64,000 nt of DNA, taken from Paenibacillus marchantiae (lineage in GTDB: Bacteria > Bacillota > Bacilli > Paenibacillales > Paenibacillaceae). This document shows, in pieces, positions 18,857 to 28,174 of this stretch. The notes under the pieces are model-generated. The model was not told where the DNA came from. It searched no databases and was given only the letters and a program-made list of their open reading frames with translations. Position numbers and translations under genes: made by a program. Positions within the stretch are counted from its first letter, which is position 1. Every line of letters starts with the position of its first letter. The stretch lies in the NCBI RefSeq assembly GCF_028771845.1, contig NZ_CP118270.1, forward strand, positions 6,758,001-6,822,000. The letters are read 5' to 3'.

Positions 18857-18888
18857 AAAAATAAGGCACGCAATGATTCACGTGCCTT
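18857..18888 (-). terminator. Intrinsic terminator downstream of tig
   Basis: On the minus strand AAGGCACG and CGTGCCTT (18888-18881 and 18870-18863) form an 8-bp stem with a 10-nt loop, followed by ATTTTTAAATT. It lies about 37 nt after the tig stop. The rest of the 377-bp gap up to clpP holds the clpP promoter and nothing else recognisable. Confidence 0.75.
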
Positions 18889-18925
18889 ATCGTTTATTCA
18901 GCTGTTCATTACGTAACAGCTTGTC

Positions 18926-20266
18926 TTATTTTTCGTCAGCTTCTGCAGCAACTTCTTCAGCTGGAGCTTCAACAGCTTCAACGACTTTGCTGTTCTCAAC
19001 GAGAACATCGATCGTTTTACGCAGTTTCACTTCATCACGAAGGCTGTCCAGGGAACCATTACCCTCGAGAATGCCACGAATCTCTTCAGCAGGACGCTTG
19101 TAAGACTCAGCCATTTTTTCGAGTTCTTGGTTAACTTCTTCGTCAGACACTTCGATGTTTTCCGCTTTACCAACGGCTTCAAGAACCAAGTTGTTGCGAA
19201 CACGTTTGGAAGCATCTTCCTGCATTTGTCCTCTCAGGTCAGCTTGTGTTTGACCAGAGAAGCTCAGGAACATTTCCAGGTTCATACCTTGGTTGCGCAG
19301 ACGGTTGTCGAAATCACGCATCATGTTTTGTACTTCGCTCTCAACCATTGCAGAAGGAATATCCACTTCAGCATTTTCAGCCACTTTTTCTACAACAGCA
19401 TTTTCTTGAGCTGCTTTGGCTTCATCTGCTTTGCGGGATTCCAATTGCGTTTTCAGATCAGCTTTGTACTCTTCAAGCGTATCGAATTCGCTAACATCTT
19501 TTGCAAACTCGTCATCCAGTTCAGGAAGTTGTTTACGTTTGATTTCATGTACTTTCACTTTAAATACCGCTTTTTTGCCAGCCAGTTCAGCTGCATGGTA
19601 GCTCTCAGGGAAAGTTACTTCAACGTCTTTGAAGTCGCCTGTGGACAGACCCACAACCTGCTCTTCAAATCCTGGGATGAATGTGTTGGAACCAAGTTCC
19701 AGGGAATAACCCTCAGCTTGTCCACCTTCGAAAGGTACACCATCAACGGAACCGTCAAAGTCGATTACAGCAACGTCGCCGTTTTGTGCGGAACCTTCGT
19801 CGATAACAACGAGTTCTGCGTGACGTTGTTGAAGACGCTCGAGCTCTTCAGTCACTTCTACATCCGTTACTTCATGTTTGGCTACAGCAACTTCAACGCC
19901 TTTGTAGTCACCCAGTGTAACTTCAGGTTTAACTGTTACTTTCGCTTTGAACTTGAATACTTGTCCTTTAGCGAATTGCTCGACATCTACGTCAGGACGA
20001 TCAACCGGGAAGATATCCGTTTGGTCGATTGCTTCTGTGTAAGCTTCAGGAAGCAAAATGTCAATTGCTTCTTGATACAGGCTTTCTACACCGAAACGAG
20101 CTTCAAAGATCGAACGTGGAACTTTACCTTTACGGAATCCAGGTACATTTGCTTGTTTAACTACTTTATTAAAAGCTTTGTCGAGTGCTGCAGTTACACG
20201 ATCTGCACCCACTTCAACCTCAAGAACCCCAAGGTTCTTCTCTATCTTTTCCCAAGTTGCTTTCAT
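18926..20266 (-). CDS. tig: Trigger factor (ribosome-associated chaperone)
   Basis: Ribosome-bound peptidyl-prolyl isomerase and chaperone for nascent chains. The N-terminal ribosome-binding signature NVPGFRKGKVPR is at residues 40-51, the FKBP-like PPIase domain is around residues 150-245, and the helical C-terminal chaperone domain follows. The tail EAPAEEVAAEADEK is acidic and variable. GGAGGGG is ten bases before the ATG. Length is 446 residues. It lies between a ysoA-like gene and clpP, with its own promoter and terminator. Confidence 0.96.
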   Translation of the reverse strand: MKATWEKIEKNLGVLEVEVGADRVTAALDKAFNKVVKQANVPGFRKGKVPRSIFEARFGVESLYQEAIDILLPEAYTEAIDQTDIFPVDRPDVDVEQFAKGQVFKFKAKVTVKPEVTLGDYKGVEVAVAKHEVTDVEVTEELERLQQRHAELVVIDEGSAQNGDVAVIDFDGSVDGVPFEGGQAEGYSLELGSNTFIPGFEEQVVGLSTGDFKDVEVTFPESYHAAELAGKKAVFKVKVHEIKRKQLPELDDEFAKDVSEFDTLEEYKADLKTQLESRKADEAKAAQENAVVEKVAENAEVDIPSAMVESEVQNMMRDFDNRLRNQGMNLEMFLSFSGQTQADLRGQMQEDASKRVRNNLVLEAVGKAENIEVSDEEVNQELEKMAESYKRPAEEIRGILEGNGSLDSLRDEVKLRKTIDVLVENSKVVEAVEAPAEEVAAEADEK

Positions 20267-20330
20267 TGTATACTTTCCCCTCCAAAATTCGCATGTTCAC
20301 GTAGGCAATCACGTACAAAATAACCATTTT

Positions 20331-20359
20331 AGTATAAACAAGATTAGATTCTTTTTCAA
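20331..20359 (-). promoter_or_regulatory. Sigma-A promoter of tig
   Basis: Minus strand TTGAAA (20359-20354), exactly 17 bp, then TATACT (20336-20331). The -10 ends 64 bp before the tig start. This is one of the cleanest promoters in the window. Confidence 0.8.
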
Positions 20360-20401
20360 GGGGAATCCCTTGATACGGTTTGAGGAAAACGTTTCCGGGT
20401 C

Positions 20402-21337
20402 CTATTGACCATCCAAACCGGCAGAAACAAACTGCTTCATTGATCGATATGCTTGCTCCAGACGAAAGCGCATCGCCCCTGTCACAGCATACATTGAGCG
20501 AGTATCTTCCTCGTCATGCGAACCGCCCAGACTGTCTGCAACGGTCATATGTAGAGCAGCTCCCCATATATCTGTCATGGAATCATTTTCTTCCAGCATG
20601 GACATGTAATCACGGGTTCCGTACACAGCCATGACATATTGAATCCACAGTTCTTGTGCAAAATAAAAGAGCGTAGGTTCATGAACCTCCGTCTGATCTG
20701 CCACTCTTTCAAGAATCTGAACGATCTGAATCGGGAAATCCTCAGGTCTAAGCGGAACGGTATCAATCTCCACTTCAACTGGTTCTTCCCCACGAGTAAA
20801 CGCAATAATGCCTTGAACACCTCGGCGACGTAATGTCTGAAGCACGCGGAACTGAAGTAAAGGATGCAGCGTCTTGTCTTTGAGCCAACCGATAAGCGAA
20901 TCATCAATTTCTGGCCGATCGAGATAAGCAAGCTGCTCCAGCGCCAGCATTGTTTGTTCAGATAAAGGCTCCTCCATTACGGTACGAAGAAGTTTATCCG
21001 CATAGCCATCATCCTGCTCAAGCTTGGATCGGGCATGTTGGCGTGCCATGTCCTCTTCACTAATTTCCTCTTCCTCACGCTCTTCACGAACCTCGGGTAA
21101 ATCTTCCCCGTAATGAGGAAACGCAGCTTCAAGCCATTCGAGCAAGGCTCGCCATTCGTCGTAATGCCGTTCTTCCTGCCCTTGGCATTGCAGCAAAAAG
21201 CGAAGCAGGTCCATCGCTTCACCATATCGTTCATTTTCTAGCATAACCGTCAATTGAATCTGGTAATAGTCCAGCGTCTTAGGAAACAGCACAATATTGT
21301 TACTGTGCTCGGTTTCCGGGGTCGTGGATTCCTTAAT
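20402..21337 (-). CDS. YsoA-like TPR/helical-repeat protein, possible AUU start
   Basis: Position directly upstream of tig matches B. subtilis ysoA, a tetratricopeptide-like protein. The sequence is almost all alpha-helical with paired helices, plus an acidic stretch around residues 80-95 (REEREEEEISEED). Its function is unknown. No ATG, GTG or TTG lies near a ribosome site. The only strong SD, AGGAGGTG (21350-21343), is followed after 7 nt by ATT AAG GAA, giving an AUU start at 21337 and about 311 residues. A TTG at 21379 is in frame but has no SD; a GTG further in is also possible. Confidence 0.75.
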   Translation of the reverse strand: MKESTTPETEHSNNIVLFPKTLDYYQIQLTVMLENERYGEAMDLLRFLLQCQGQEERHYDEWRALLEWLEAAFPHYGEDLPEVREEREEEEISEEDMARQHARSKLEQDDGYADKLLRTVMEEPLSEQTMLALEQLAYLDRPEIDDSLIGWLKDKTLHPLLQFRVLQTLRRRGVQGIIAFTRGEEPVEVEIDTVPLRPEDFPIQIVQILERVADQTEVHEPTLFYFAQELWIQYVMAVYGTRDYMSMLEENDSMTDIWGAALHMTVADSLGGSHDEEDTRSMYAVTGAMRFRLEQAYRSMKQFVSAGLDGQ

Positions 21338-21517
21338 AGGAGCACCTCCTCTGTATCCTGAATCTCCAGTCGCAATCAACCATAAATAGATGTATATTAA
21401 ACGAAAGTCGATCTATTTTTTGAGTTCTTCTGATATTCTAACATAACCTTAATTATAATGAAAAAAACGTTACTGCCGCCAAATATCATATACGAAAAAT
21501 ATATTATAATAAAATGT

Positions 21518-21546
21518 TTGATATTCATCATTATTTATGATAAAAT
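21518..21546 (+). promoter_or_regulatory. Promoter of the first tRNA-Arg gene
   Basis: TTGATA (21518-21523), a 17-bp spacer and TAAAAT (21541-21546) with TGA just before the -10. The tRNA begins 23 bp downstream. The AT-rich stretch from 21400 to 21517 upstream shows no other signal. Confidence 0.65.
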
Positions 21547-21569
21547 CAATTTTGCTTGAAAAATTTCAT

Positions 21570-21628
<59 letters not shown>

Positions 21629-21643
<15 letters not shown>

Positions 21644-21831
21644 TAATTAAAAAAAGTTTCCTTCGGGAAGCTTTTTTTTTGCGTTCTGGGGATGAGAACC
21701 CCAATGGTTCGTCGGAGCATAAGCTTCGGTAGGATTACTTCGCAGTCTCGACTGCAAGGAGAGTATCCCTCCTGGGACGTAATTAAAGAAAAGTTTCCTT
21801 CGGGAAGCTTTTTTTTTGCGTTCTGGGGATG
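21629..21831 (+). repeat. Tandem duplication of the tRNA 3' end, terminator and tail
   Basis: The last 15 nt of the tRNA (ATCCCTCCTGGGACG, 21629-21643), the terminator and the GGGGATGA tail recur 136 bp later (21765-21831). Between them lies a spacer containing small stems (GGGG..CCCC, CAGTCTCGACTG). The same architecture, including the spacer, occurs next to the second tRNA-Arg in opposite orientation (29070-29273). The repeated 3' end is too short to be a tRNA. Confidence 0.8.
21650..21680 (+). terminator. Terminator of the first tRNA-Arg
   Basis: AGTTTCC and GGAAGCT pair around a UUCG tetraloop (21655-21672), followed by about nine T residues. An almost identical copy lies at 21792-21817 in the duplicated unit. 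Confidence 0.85.
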
Positions 21832-21854
21832 ATTGAATACGTTAATCGGCTGAT

Positions 21855-21909
21855 GTTGACACGGGATGTTATGCTTGTTTATGTATATGTATGTATCAAA
21901 GTATACATA
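21855..21909 (+). promoter_or_regulatory. Promoter region and operator-like palindrome of the MFS gene
   Basis: TTGACA at 21855-21860 is a perfect -35, but no good -10 lies 17 bp on; TATGTATATG is the nearest AT-rich match. Downstream, TATGTAT (21890-21896) and ATACATA (21903-21909) form a perfect 7-bp inverted repeat with a 6-bp spacer, about 30 bp before the start codon. That is a typical position for a repressor operator. Confidence 0.45.
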
Positions 21910-21938
21910 TTAGACAAATAAACTATAGGAGATTTACC

Positions 21939-23174
21939 ATGCCATCCTCTTTACATCAAAACTCACCTGACCATTCTGCAGTCGATAATTCATCGTCAGC
22001 ATCCATGAAACTTGGACTCTTGCTGGCAGGCATTATCGTTATCGCAGCAACAATGCGTTCACCTATTACGGCAACAGGTCCAATTGTGGAACTGATCCGT
22101 ACAGATACAGGAATAAGTCATACATTGGCAGGCTTGCTTACCTCTCTTCCTTTGCTTGCCTTCGCAGCAATCTCTCCGTTCGCTCCACAATTGGCGCGAA
22201 GATTCGGACTAGAAACCGCTCTGTTAACTGCCATAATTCTTGTGACCATAGGCGTATCCCTCCGGTTTATGCCCTCTGTTCCCGTTCTTTTTACAGGAAC
22301 AGCAATCCTTGGATGTGGTATTGCCCTGAGCAACGTATTGCTGCCCAGTCTGATCAAAAGGGATTTCCCATTGCGAGTGGGTCTCGTTACCGGCCTCTAT
22401 TCCGTGTCCATGAATATATGGGGCGCTATCGCCTCAGGAATCAGCGTTCCCACGGCAGGCTTAACCTCCATGGGTTGGCATGCTTCACTGGGCATGTGGG
22501 CTATACTGTCCATTCTAGCCCTGATTCTCTGGCTGCCTCACGTCCGTTCTGGACGTCGCGGCGAAGTTTACGTGGCTTCGAGAACGGAAGCGAAGCCCGT
22601 TCGTCTTATTACATCTCCCTTAGCCTGGTATGTCACATTGTTCATGGGACTGCAATCTTTAATTTTTTACACTACAATTACCTGGCTGCCAGAGGTTCTA
22701 TCTGATCAGGGTTTCAGTTCCTCTTCAGCCGGCTGGATGTTGTCTTTGATGCAAATGGTTAGTGTTCCGGTAACGTTCATCGTCCCCATTCTGGCTGGAC
22801 GAATGAAAGATCAACGTTGGCTGACAGCAATTACAGGTTCATGTCTGATTCTGGGATACGCATTCCTTTTAAGTGGTATTTCCTCTCTCGTAACCGTCGG
22901 TGTTGCTTTGGCTGGCGTTGGAGCCGGGGCTTCGTTCGGACTTGTAACCATGTTTTTTGTACTGCGTACATCCGATGCAAGACAGGCTGCAGGACTTTCG
23001 GGTATGGCTCAATCCTTTGGGTATATGCTGGCAGCCGTCGGACCGTTGCTGTTCGGTGTGCTTCATGATTGGACACAAGGATGGACTCTTCCATTGCTTT
23101 TGCAAGTTACACTTGCTGTTCTGTTACTTTTCATGGGATTGAAAGCAAGTGCCAATCGTTTGATTGGTTCATGA
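21939..23174 (+). CDS. CynX/NimT-type MFS transporter
   Basis: A 411-residue protein with about twelve hydrophobic segments. It begins with a 25-residue hydrophilic Ser/His-rich N-tail, then IIVIAATMRSPITATGP, typical of the CynX/NimT/YycB branch of the major facilitator superfamily (cyanate or nitroimidazole-type transport in relatives). The substrate cannot be read from sequence. AGGAG precedes the ATG at 21939 with good spacing. It is a single-gene unit on the plus strand between the tRNA repeats and a convergent protease gene, with a possible operator upstream and a terminator at 23205-23234. Confidence 0.87.
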   Translation: MPSSLHQNSPDHSAVDNSSSASMKLGLLLAGIIVIAATMRSPITATGPIVELIRTDTGISHTLAGLLTSLPLLAFAAISPFAPQLARRFGLETALLTAIILVTIGVSLRFMPSVPVLFTGTAILGCGIALSNVLLPSLIKRDFPLRVGLVTGLYSVSMNIWGAIASGISVPTAGLTSMGWHASLGMWAILSILALILWLPHVRSGRRGEVYVASRTEAKPVRLITSPLAWYVTLFMGLQSLIFYTTITWLPEVLSDQGFSSSSAGWMLSLMQMVSVPVTFIVPILAGRMKDQRWLTAITGSCLILGYAFLLSGISSLVTVGVALAGVGAGASFGLVTMFFVLRTSDARQAAGLSGMAQSFGYMLAAVGPLLFGVLHDWTQGWTLPLLLQVTLAVLLLFMGLKASANRLIGS

Positions 23175-23204
23175 TGAATCGGAGCTTCAATTATATAAGC
23201 AAAG

Positions 23205-23234
23205 AGACCTTTCCCAATGGAAAGGTCTTTTTTT
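23205..23234 (+). terminator. Terminator between MFS gene and subtilisin gene
   Basis: AGACCTTTCC (23205-23214) and GGAAAGGTCT (23219-23228) form a 10-bp stem with a 4-nt loop followed by seven T residues on the plus strand. The opposite strand has only CTCTTTGCTT after the stem, so termination of the convergent gene is weaker. Confidence 0.88.
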
Positions 23235-23264
23235 GCTAAACTCACACTGTGATTAGAATAGTTA

Positions 23265-26200
23265 TTAAAGCTTATTCAGATATTCAAGTAGACGGTACAG
23301 AACGACAGATACTTGAGCACGAGTTGATGTAGCTTTTGGAGCAAACTTGTTGCCAGACATACCTTTTACCAAACCATTCTCTACAGCAAAATGAACAGCT
23401 GATTTCGCTCCATCTGAAATTTGATCTTCATCCTTGAACCCAATGGATGTTACTCCTTGTTTTATTTCCAAAGCATCGGCAATCATCAAAACCATATTTT
23501 CGCGTGTCAATTGGTCCTGTGCACTCGCTTCTTTACTACGTGTTTCCCAATCGATTCCCGTTCCGAAAATACGATCAAGCAACGTCGCAAATTCTGCATG
23601 AGTAATGGTACTATTCGGTGAGAATGTGCTAGCACTAATACCCTTAGCAATTTGTTGAGAGGCTATAACTTCGATTTCATCTTTAGCCCAGTGGCTGTTG
23701 ATGTCTCCAAAAGTTACAGCACTCTCTACAACAACATAAGAACCTGGTTGTGTTACATTGAATTCCAATTGCCCTTTTTGAGACACATTGGACAAAGACG
23801 CAGGCTGCCAAGCATCTTTTGTTGTTTGATGATAAGCAATAACTTTACGTACGTCTTTTACAGAGTTCACATCATATTTCAATGTAAGCCCAATATTGTG
23901 CTTGAATTTGTCTGCATCAAGATCAATAGATACAATTTGAGAAACAATGTTCTCGTTTTGTTTGTTATCCTTGCCTTCTGCAACATGCAACTTCAAGCTG
24001 AATCCTCTATCTGTGACGTAATCCGTCAAAGAAGCAGCAGGTATAGTCACATTGAACGTTTTGCCCTCAATAATCAGATTTTTACCTGAGGCTTGAATTT
24101 TATCAGCAATAGCCTTACTGATTGTCAGATCTACTAGACTATATTTGTCAAACTCAACGCTTGATAAATCCAGCTTGATTTCCTTCTTATCATCCTGCAA
24201 CTGTGTATTAATTACCGCTTCGGAAATCGCTGCTGTAGCCTGTGTAGTTCCGTCAGCGTTTTTCTTTTCGGATACAGATGCGTCACCTTTAATTGTAGGC
24301 GTAGGTGCAGTTGATGGGGAAGAATTGGAAGAACTAGATCCGCCTGAAGACCCTGAACCAGAGCCCGGTGATGGTGTACCAGGATTAGGAACTTCCGGAT
24401 CAGGATTTTTTTTCACCAGAAGTGATGTAGTCGCTGTTCCAATCAAACCTTGCAAGTCTTCAACAGACATTTCCACAATGTACTCCCCAGCTAACAACTT
24501 GCCGAGTCTAAGAGTGAATGAGCCGTCTGTTTCAACTTCAAAGGCACCTTCCGTAATCTTCTTATTCGTTGTATCTTTCACAGTGTAACCAGCCTTCAAT
24601 GAAGCTGTTACATCAAGTTCAGTATCCCATCCACTTTTAAGCGCTGGAGCGGCTACGATATAAAGATCATCAACATTACCTGTCAAAGCTTCTTTGTCCG
24701 CCTGCACCACTTCCAGATTTTCTGGTGCTGTTACAACCGGAGCTGCTTTTTTCACCAAAAATGGAGAAGTATCTTCGATATACGTTTTTCCATCAACACC
24801 GATTGCAGTGATATCAACCGTGTAAAGACCATCTGGAATCGTCGTTACCTCGTCGGTAGTGTAGTCTGCATACTGTCCATCCCAAGCCAGAGTATATCTT
24901 GTGTTGGCAGCGAAACTATAGTAGTTTCCAAAAATAGATCCAATATATCCATCTCCATAATAGCCCCCATCCGGGTAAAGGCCATCGAAGATCTCAATAA
25001 GGGCAAAATTCATGGGATTGTAGAATTCCATAGCTACATTGAGTGTATCCAGCGTACCATCAGGCTTCAATGGATAATGGAACGGGTTCTTCTCTGTACC
25101 TTTCACAGTCTCAATGTATTTAACGCCTGCCAATGTAAGGTTGAAATGTGCGACATATGGAACACTAAATGTGTCCGTTCCATTAGACAACTGAAGGTAG
25201 CCTTGCGCTTCTGTTACCGCAGTAACACCTTTTGGAACTGTAATAGTAACCTGTAACTCTTCCTCACCATTCAGTGTAAAAGAGCTCTTATCCACCGCAA
25301 CGGATACACCAGGAATTGTACGAGTTGGATTCACGCTTACAGTGTAGTTTCCAACGCCGCCATTCAGCGACTCCACTTTGATCGTTTTGCTGACGGTTTT
25401 TTCGTCCGTGCTGAGGAAGTTACCAAAATTCACACTACCTGTAACATTTGGTTTCTCGACAGCCACGCCATTCTCTGTGTATTTCGTTACATCCAATACT
25501 TTAACAAATGCAGCAGGATCAATCGTTTTCACCGCTTGAATACGACCTGCACCTTGATCAAACACATCGTATTTGGTCGTGTCGAGCACTTTACCATTGT
25601 TCATGAGTGCAACTTTAATATCAAATGGTGTCCAGTCACTGTGCTTCTCAATCAACAGGGCAACCAGTCCGGCAACATGAGGTGTGGCCATACTTGTACC
25701 TGATTTACGATCGTAAGCCTGTGAATAATCAGCTCCAGGTTCGTCCTTGCCATAGGCAGGGACAGTAGAAAGAATGCTGGTACCCGGTGCAACTATATCC
25801 GGTTTGATATCCAGAGTCACCTTGGCTGGTCCGCGGGAGCTGGATGGATTCATTTCATCGCCAGCCGTTTGACCTTTAACGAAGTCACTAAAGCTCACTT
25901 CAACGCTTTGACCGGCATCCAGCTCAGCTTTGATACTTTCTCCATCTTCCTTCGACATGCTCAAAGTTGGAATAAGTTCAAAATTATCTCCCAAACTCAC
26001 ACCGATCGGGCCTGGAATATTGTTATATACGATAATAGCAACTGCACCAGCAGCTTTGGCATTGGCTACTTTCTCTACAAATGCCAGCTCACCGCGCTGT
26101 ACAAAAGCCACTTTGCCTGTAAAATCCTTGCCTTCAAAGTCGGTCGGTTTACCCAACCCTGCGAATAAAAGATCATATTGATTCGTCAAAACAGATTCCG

Positions 26201-27791
26201 GATCTGCTGAGAGGCTCCAGCCCATTACATCAAGTCGGTACACCGACTCAGTAACAGCCAATGGATTTTGCTCCGTTTCAGTTGGAGCAATCGCAGGCTC
26301 TTCTTTCACAGGTGCAACCTCTGGAGAGGTTTCGACTGGTGCCGAAGGCGAGGCTGGCTGAACACCCTCTTCGGATTGGCTGGTTTCCACATCTAGAGCT
26401 GTAACATCAGCAGACGCTGTTCCAGATAATGCCGCTTCGTTTGTTGATGAAGCTTCTTCGCCTGTCGCACCTTCCGGTGTTGTTGATGGTTCACCTTGAG
26501 CCGGAACTTCAGGAGTTTCCGTTCCCGGTGCTGTTCCCAGTTCAGGAGATGGCTCAACTTCAGGGACAGGCTGTTCTTCTGGAAGCGTACCTTTACCTTC
26601 CTCACCAATCCAGAAATGAGTGTTGGCTGTAATGCTTTGGCTAGGCCCTGTGGAGTTACCTACAGTGATTGCCATAGCCGATGCTCCTGGAGAACCTAAT
26701 GTATAACGATTCGGGCCATCATTACCACTTGCCACAACTGCAGTCACGCCAGATAGCATAGCATTGTTAAGAGCAACCGAAGTAATGTAACTTGGATCAT
26801 TGGCAGCGTTACCCAACGAGAGATTGATTACATCCATACCATCGGCAACGGAACGATCGATTCCCCCTAATACCCATGAGGTTTGTCCACTACCATAGGG
26901 TCCAAGAACACGATAGGCATAGATATCAGCTTCGGGTGCAACGCCGACAATGCCGTAGTCCCCTGCTTCTCGAGCAGCAATGGTACCGGCTACGTGAGTA
27001 CCGTGGGATGTGTAATAGGCGCTTCCATTGGCATTAAACTCAGGTGCCCCAGACACTTTCCATTCTTCATGTGTTGTTTCGTAAGGATCATTGTCACTTC
27101 CTACGAAATCCCATCCACCTTTGTAGGCGTCTTGCAAATTAGGATGCTCATAATCGATTCCTGTATCAATAACACCAACTTTGACACCTTTTCCTTTGTA
27201 TCCCAGATTCCATACTTCAGGGGCGCCAATAAATGGTGCGGTATCTTTCATATAAGGATTCACTTCATCTGTTTCCGGGGATACGGTAATTTCAAGGTCA
27301 GGGTATACACTGACAACGCCCGGTATGCGAAGCAACTGTCCCAATTGGTTACCCTTAAGTTCAATGGCTACACCATTCAGGGCATATGCGTAGTTTTCCA
27401 ATACTTCGTGTTTGATTTTATTCTGAGTGAGGCTATGTACAAATGACTGTTGTTGTTGCTCGACTTGAGTCACAGCCTTTGTTTCCATAGAGGAGGTAAA
27501 AGATTTTCCTGAGAGGGTAGATTCGCCTTGCGCAACAGCAACTGGTTTATTGGAGAGCTCAACAATTACTCTTGTTTTCTCTCCCCCAAGACCTTCTAGG
27601 CTCTTGTCCAAAAATGGATCTGCTGCAAGCTTTCCTTCCCGCTGGGCAAGAATCTCTCTCCATTGTGTGGCTTCGCCCTTGCTTAGCGAGTTCTCAAGCT
27701 GAACACCTACAGGAGCGGCTCCGGCCGCTGGCATGATGATAGAAAAAGTCATTAGGATACTTAACAATATGGATATCAATCGTTTATTCAA
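23265..27791 (-). CDS. Secreted S8 (subtilisin-like) serine protease with SLH cell-wall anchor
   Basis: A 1508-residue secreted protease with TTG start at 27791 (MNKRLISILL), chosen because AAGGAGGGG lies seven bases upstream. Order: signal peptide (about 1-26); I9-like propeptide region; catalytic core with Asp209 (VIDTG), His263 (SHGTHVAG), Asn357 (ASGNDG) and Ser700 (GTSMATPHVAG). Between Asn and Ser lie a Pro/Glu/Thr-rich stretch (about 395-515) and a PA domain (VAFVQRGELAF). C-terminal Ig-like/Fn3-like domains and a Ser/Gly-rich linker (about 1140) follow, then SLH repeats at the end (FGDINSHWAKDEI, ending VVLYRLLEYLNKL). The middle SLH looks shortened. It likely stays bound to the wall and degrades external proteins. 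Confidence 0.93.
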   Translation of the reverse strand: MNKRLISILLSILMTFSIIMPAAGAAPVGVQLENSLSKGEATQWREILAQREGKLAADPFLDKSLEGLGGEKTRVIVELSNKPVAVAQGESTLSGKSFTSSMETKAVTQVEQQQQSFVHSLTQNKIKHEVLENYAYALNGVAIELKGNQLGQLLRIPGVVSVYPDLEITVSPETDEVNPYMKDTAPFIGAPEVWNLGYKGKGVKVGVIDTGIDYEHPNLQDAYKGGWDFVGSDNDPYETTHEEWKVSGAPEFNANGSAYYTSHGTHVAGTIAAREAGDYGIVGVAPEADIYAYRVLGPYGSGQTSWVLGGIDRSVADGMDVINLSLGNAANDPSYITSVALNNAMLSGVTAVVASGNDGPNRYTLGSPGASAMAITVGNSTGPSQSITANTHFWIGEEGKGTLPEEQPVPEVEPSPELGTAPGTETPEVPAQGEPSTTPEGATGEEASSTNEAALSGTASADVTALDVETSQSEEGVQPASPSAPVETSPEVAPVKEEPAIAPTETEQNPLAVTESVYRLDVMGWSLSADPESVLTNQYDLLFAGLGKPTDFEGKDFTGKVAFVQRGELAFVEKVANAKAAGAVAIIVYNNIPGPIGVSLGDNFELIPTLSMSKEDGESIKAELDAGQSVEVSFSDFVKGQTAGDEMNPSSSRGPAKVTLDIKPDIVAPGTSILSTVPAYGKDEPGADYSQAYDRKSGTSMATPHVAGLVALLIEKHSDWTPFDIKVALMNNGKVLDTTKYDVFDQGAGRIQAVKTIDPAAFVKVLDVTKYTENGVAVEKPNVTGSVNFGNFLSTDEKTVSKTIKVESLNGGVGNYTVSVNPTRTIPGVSVAVDKSSFTLNGEEELQVTITVPKGVTAVTEAQGYLQLSNGTDTFSVPYVAHFNLTLAGVKYIETVKGTEKNPFHYPLKPDGTLDTLNVAMEFYNPMNFALIEIFDGLYPDGGYYGDGYIGSIFGNYYSFAANTRYTLAWDGQYADYTTDEVTTIPDGLYTVDITAIGVDGKTYIEDTSPFLVKKAAPVVTAPENLEVVQADKEALTGNVDDLYIVAAPALKSGWDTELDVTASLKAGYTVKDTTNKKITEGAFEVETDGSFTLRLGKLLAGEYIVEMSVEDLQGLIGTATTSLLVKKNPDPEVPNPGTPSPGSGSGSSGGSSSSNSSPSTAPTPTIKGDASVSEKKNADGTTQATAAISEAVINTQLQDDKKEIKLDLSSVEFDKYSLVDLTISKAIADKIQASGKNLIIEGKTFNVTIPAASLTDYVTDRGFSLKLHVAEGKDNKQNENIVSQIVSIDLDADKFKHNIGLTLKYDVNSVKDVRKVIAYHQTTKDAWQPASLSNVSQKGQLEFNVTQPGSYVVVESAVTFGDINSHWAKDEIEVIASQQIAKGISASTFSPNSTITHAEFATLLDRIFGTGIDWETRSKEASAQDQLTRENMVLMIADALEIKQGVTSIGFKDEDQISDGAKSAVHFAVENGLVKGMSGNKFAPKATSTRAQVSVVLYRLLEYLNKL

Positions 27792-28056
27792 GGCTATGCC
27801 CCTCCTTCTCAATATGAAAGTACCTCACCAATCGCTTGGGTCCTGCTATGACAAGTACTGCAATACCTGTGAACAACTCACCGCCCTATCTGCAAGAAGA
27901 TTGACCCTTGGTAAATTATTCTACTAAAATAACACATTTTCCTTCTAAATAATTACAAATATGATATCAAAATTACTTATATGGTTCTTGAGTAAGAGAA
28001 AAGCGTGAAATTGTATTTATTTGTCGATTGAATATTTCAAATTTTAAATACAGCAT
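27792..28056. other. AT-rich leader upstream of the protease gene
   Basis: No gene is visible. The minus strand here is the untranslated leader of the protease, with AAGGAGGGG next to the TTG start. Several TATAAT-like strings occur in the AT-rich part (27930-28030), but none has a convincing -35. Confidence 0.4.
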
Positions 28057-28103
28057 AGAAAAAAAGGCCAAGAGCCTCTTCATTCTGAAAGAGATTCCTA
28101 GCC
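28057..28103 (-). terminator. Probable terminator downstream of the methyltransferase pseudogene
   Basis: On the minus strand an imperfect stem (AGGCTAGGAATCTCTTTC against GAAGAGGCTCTTGGCCT) with a short AGAAT loop is followed by TTTTTTT. Confidence 0.55.
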
Positions 28104-28174
28104 TAATTGTGATCGATGGATTTCATGAAAAACATTCTATTAATTCATTTAACAAAGATACATATTTTGTTTAT

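Noticed and set aside
18549..18860. CtsR operator upstream of clpP
   Set aside because: No GGTCAAA-type heptad repeat in the leader on either strand.
19127..20323. 398-residue plus-strand frame
   Set aside because: It lies antisense within tig and upstream of it, has Phe/Cys-rich composition, and no ribosome site. It is a by-product of tig codon usage.
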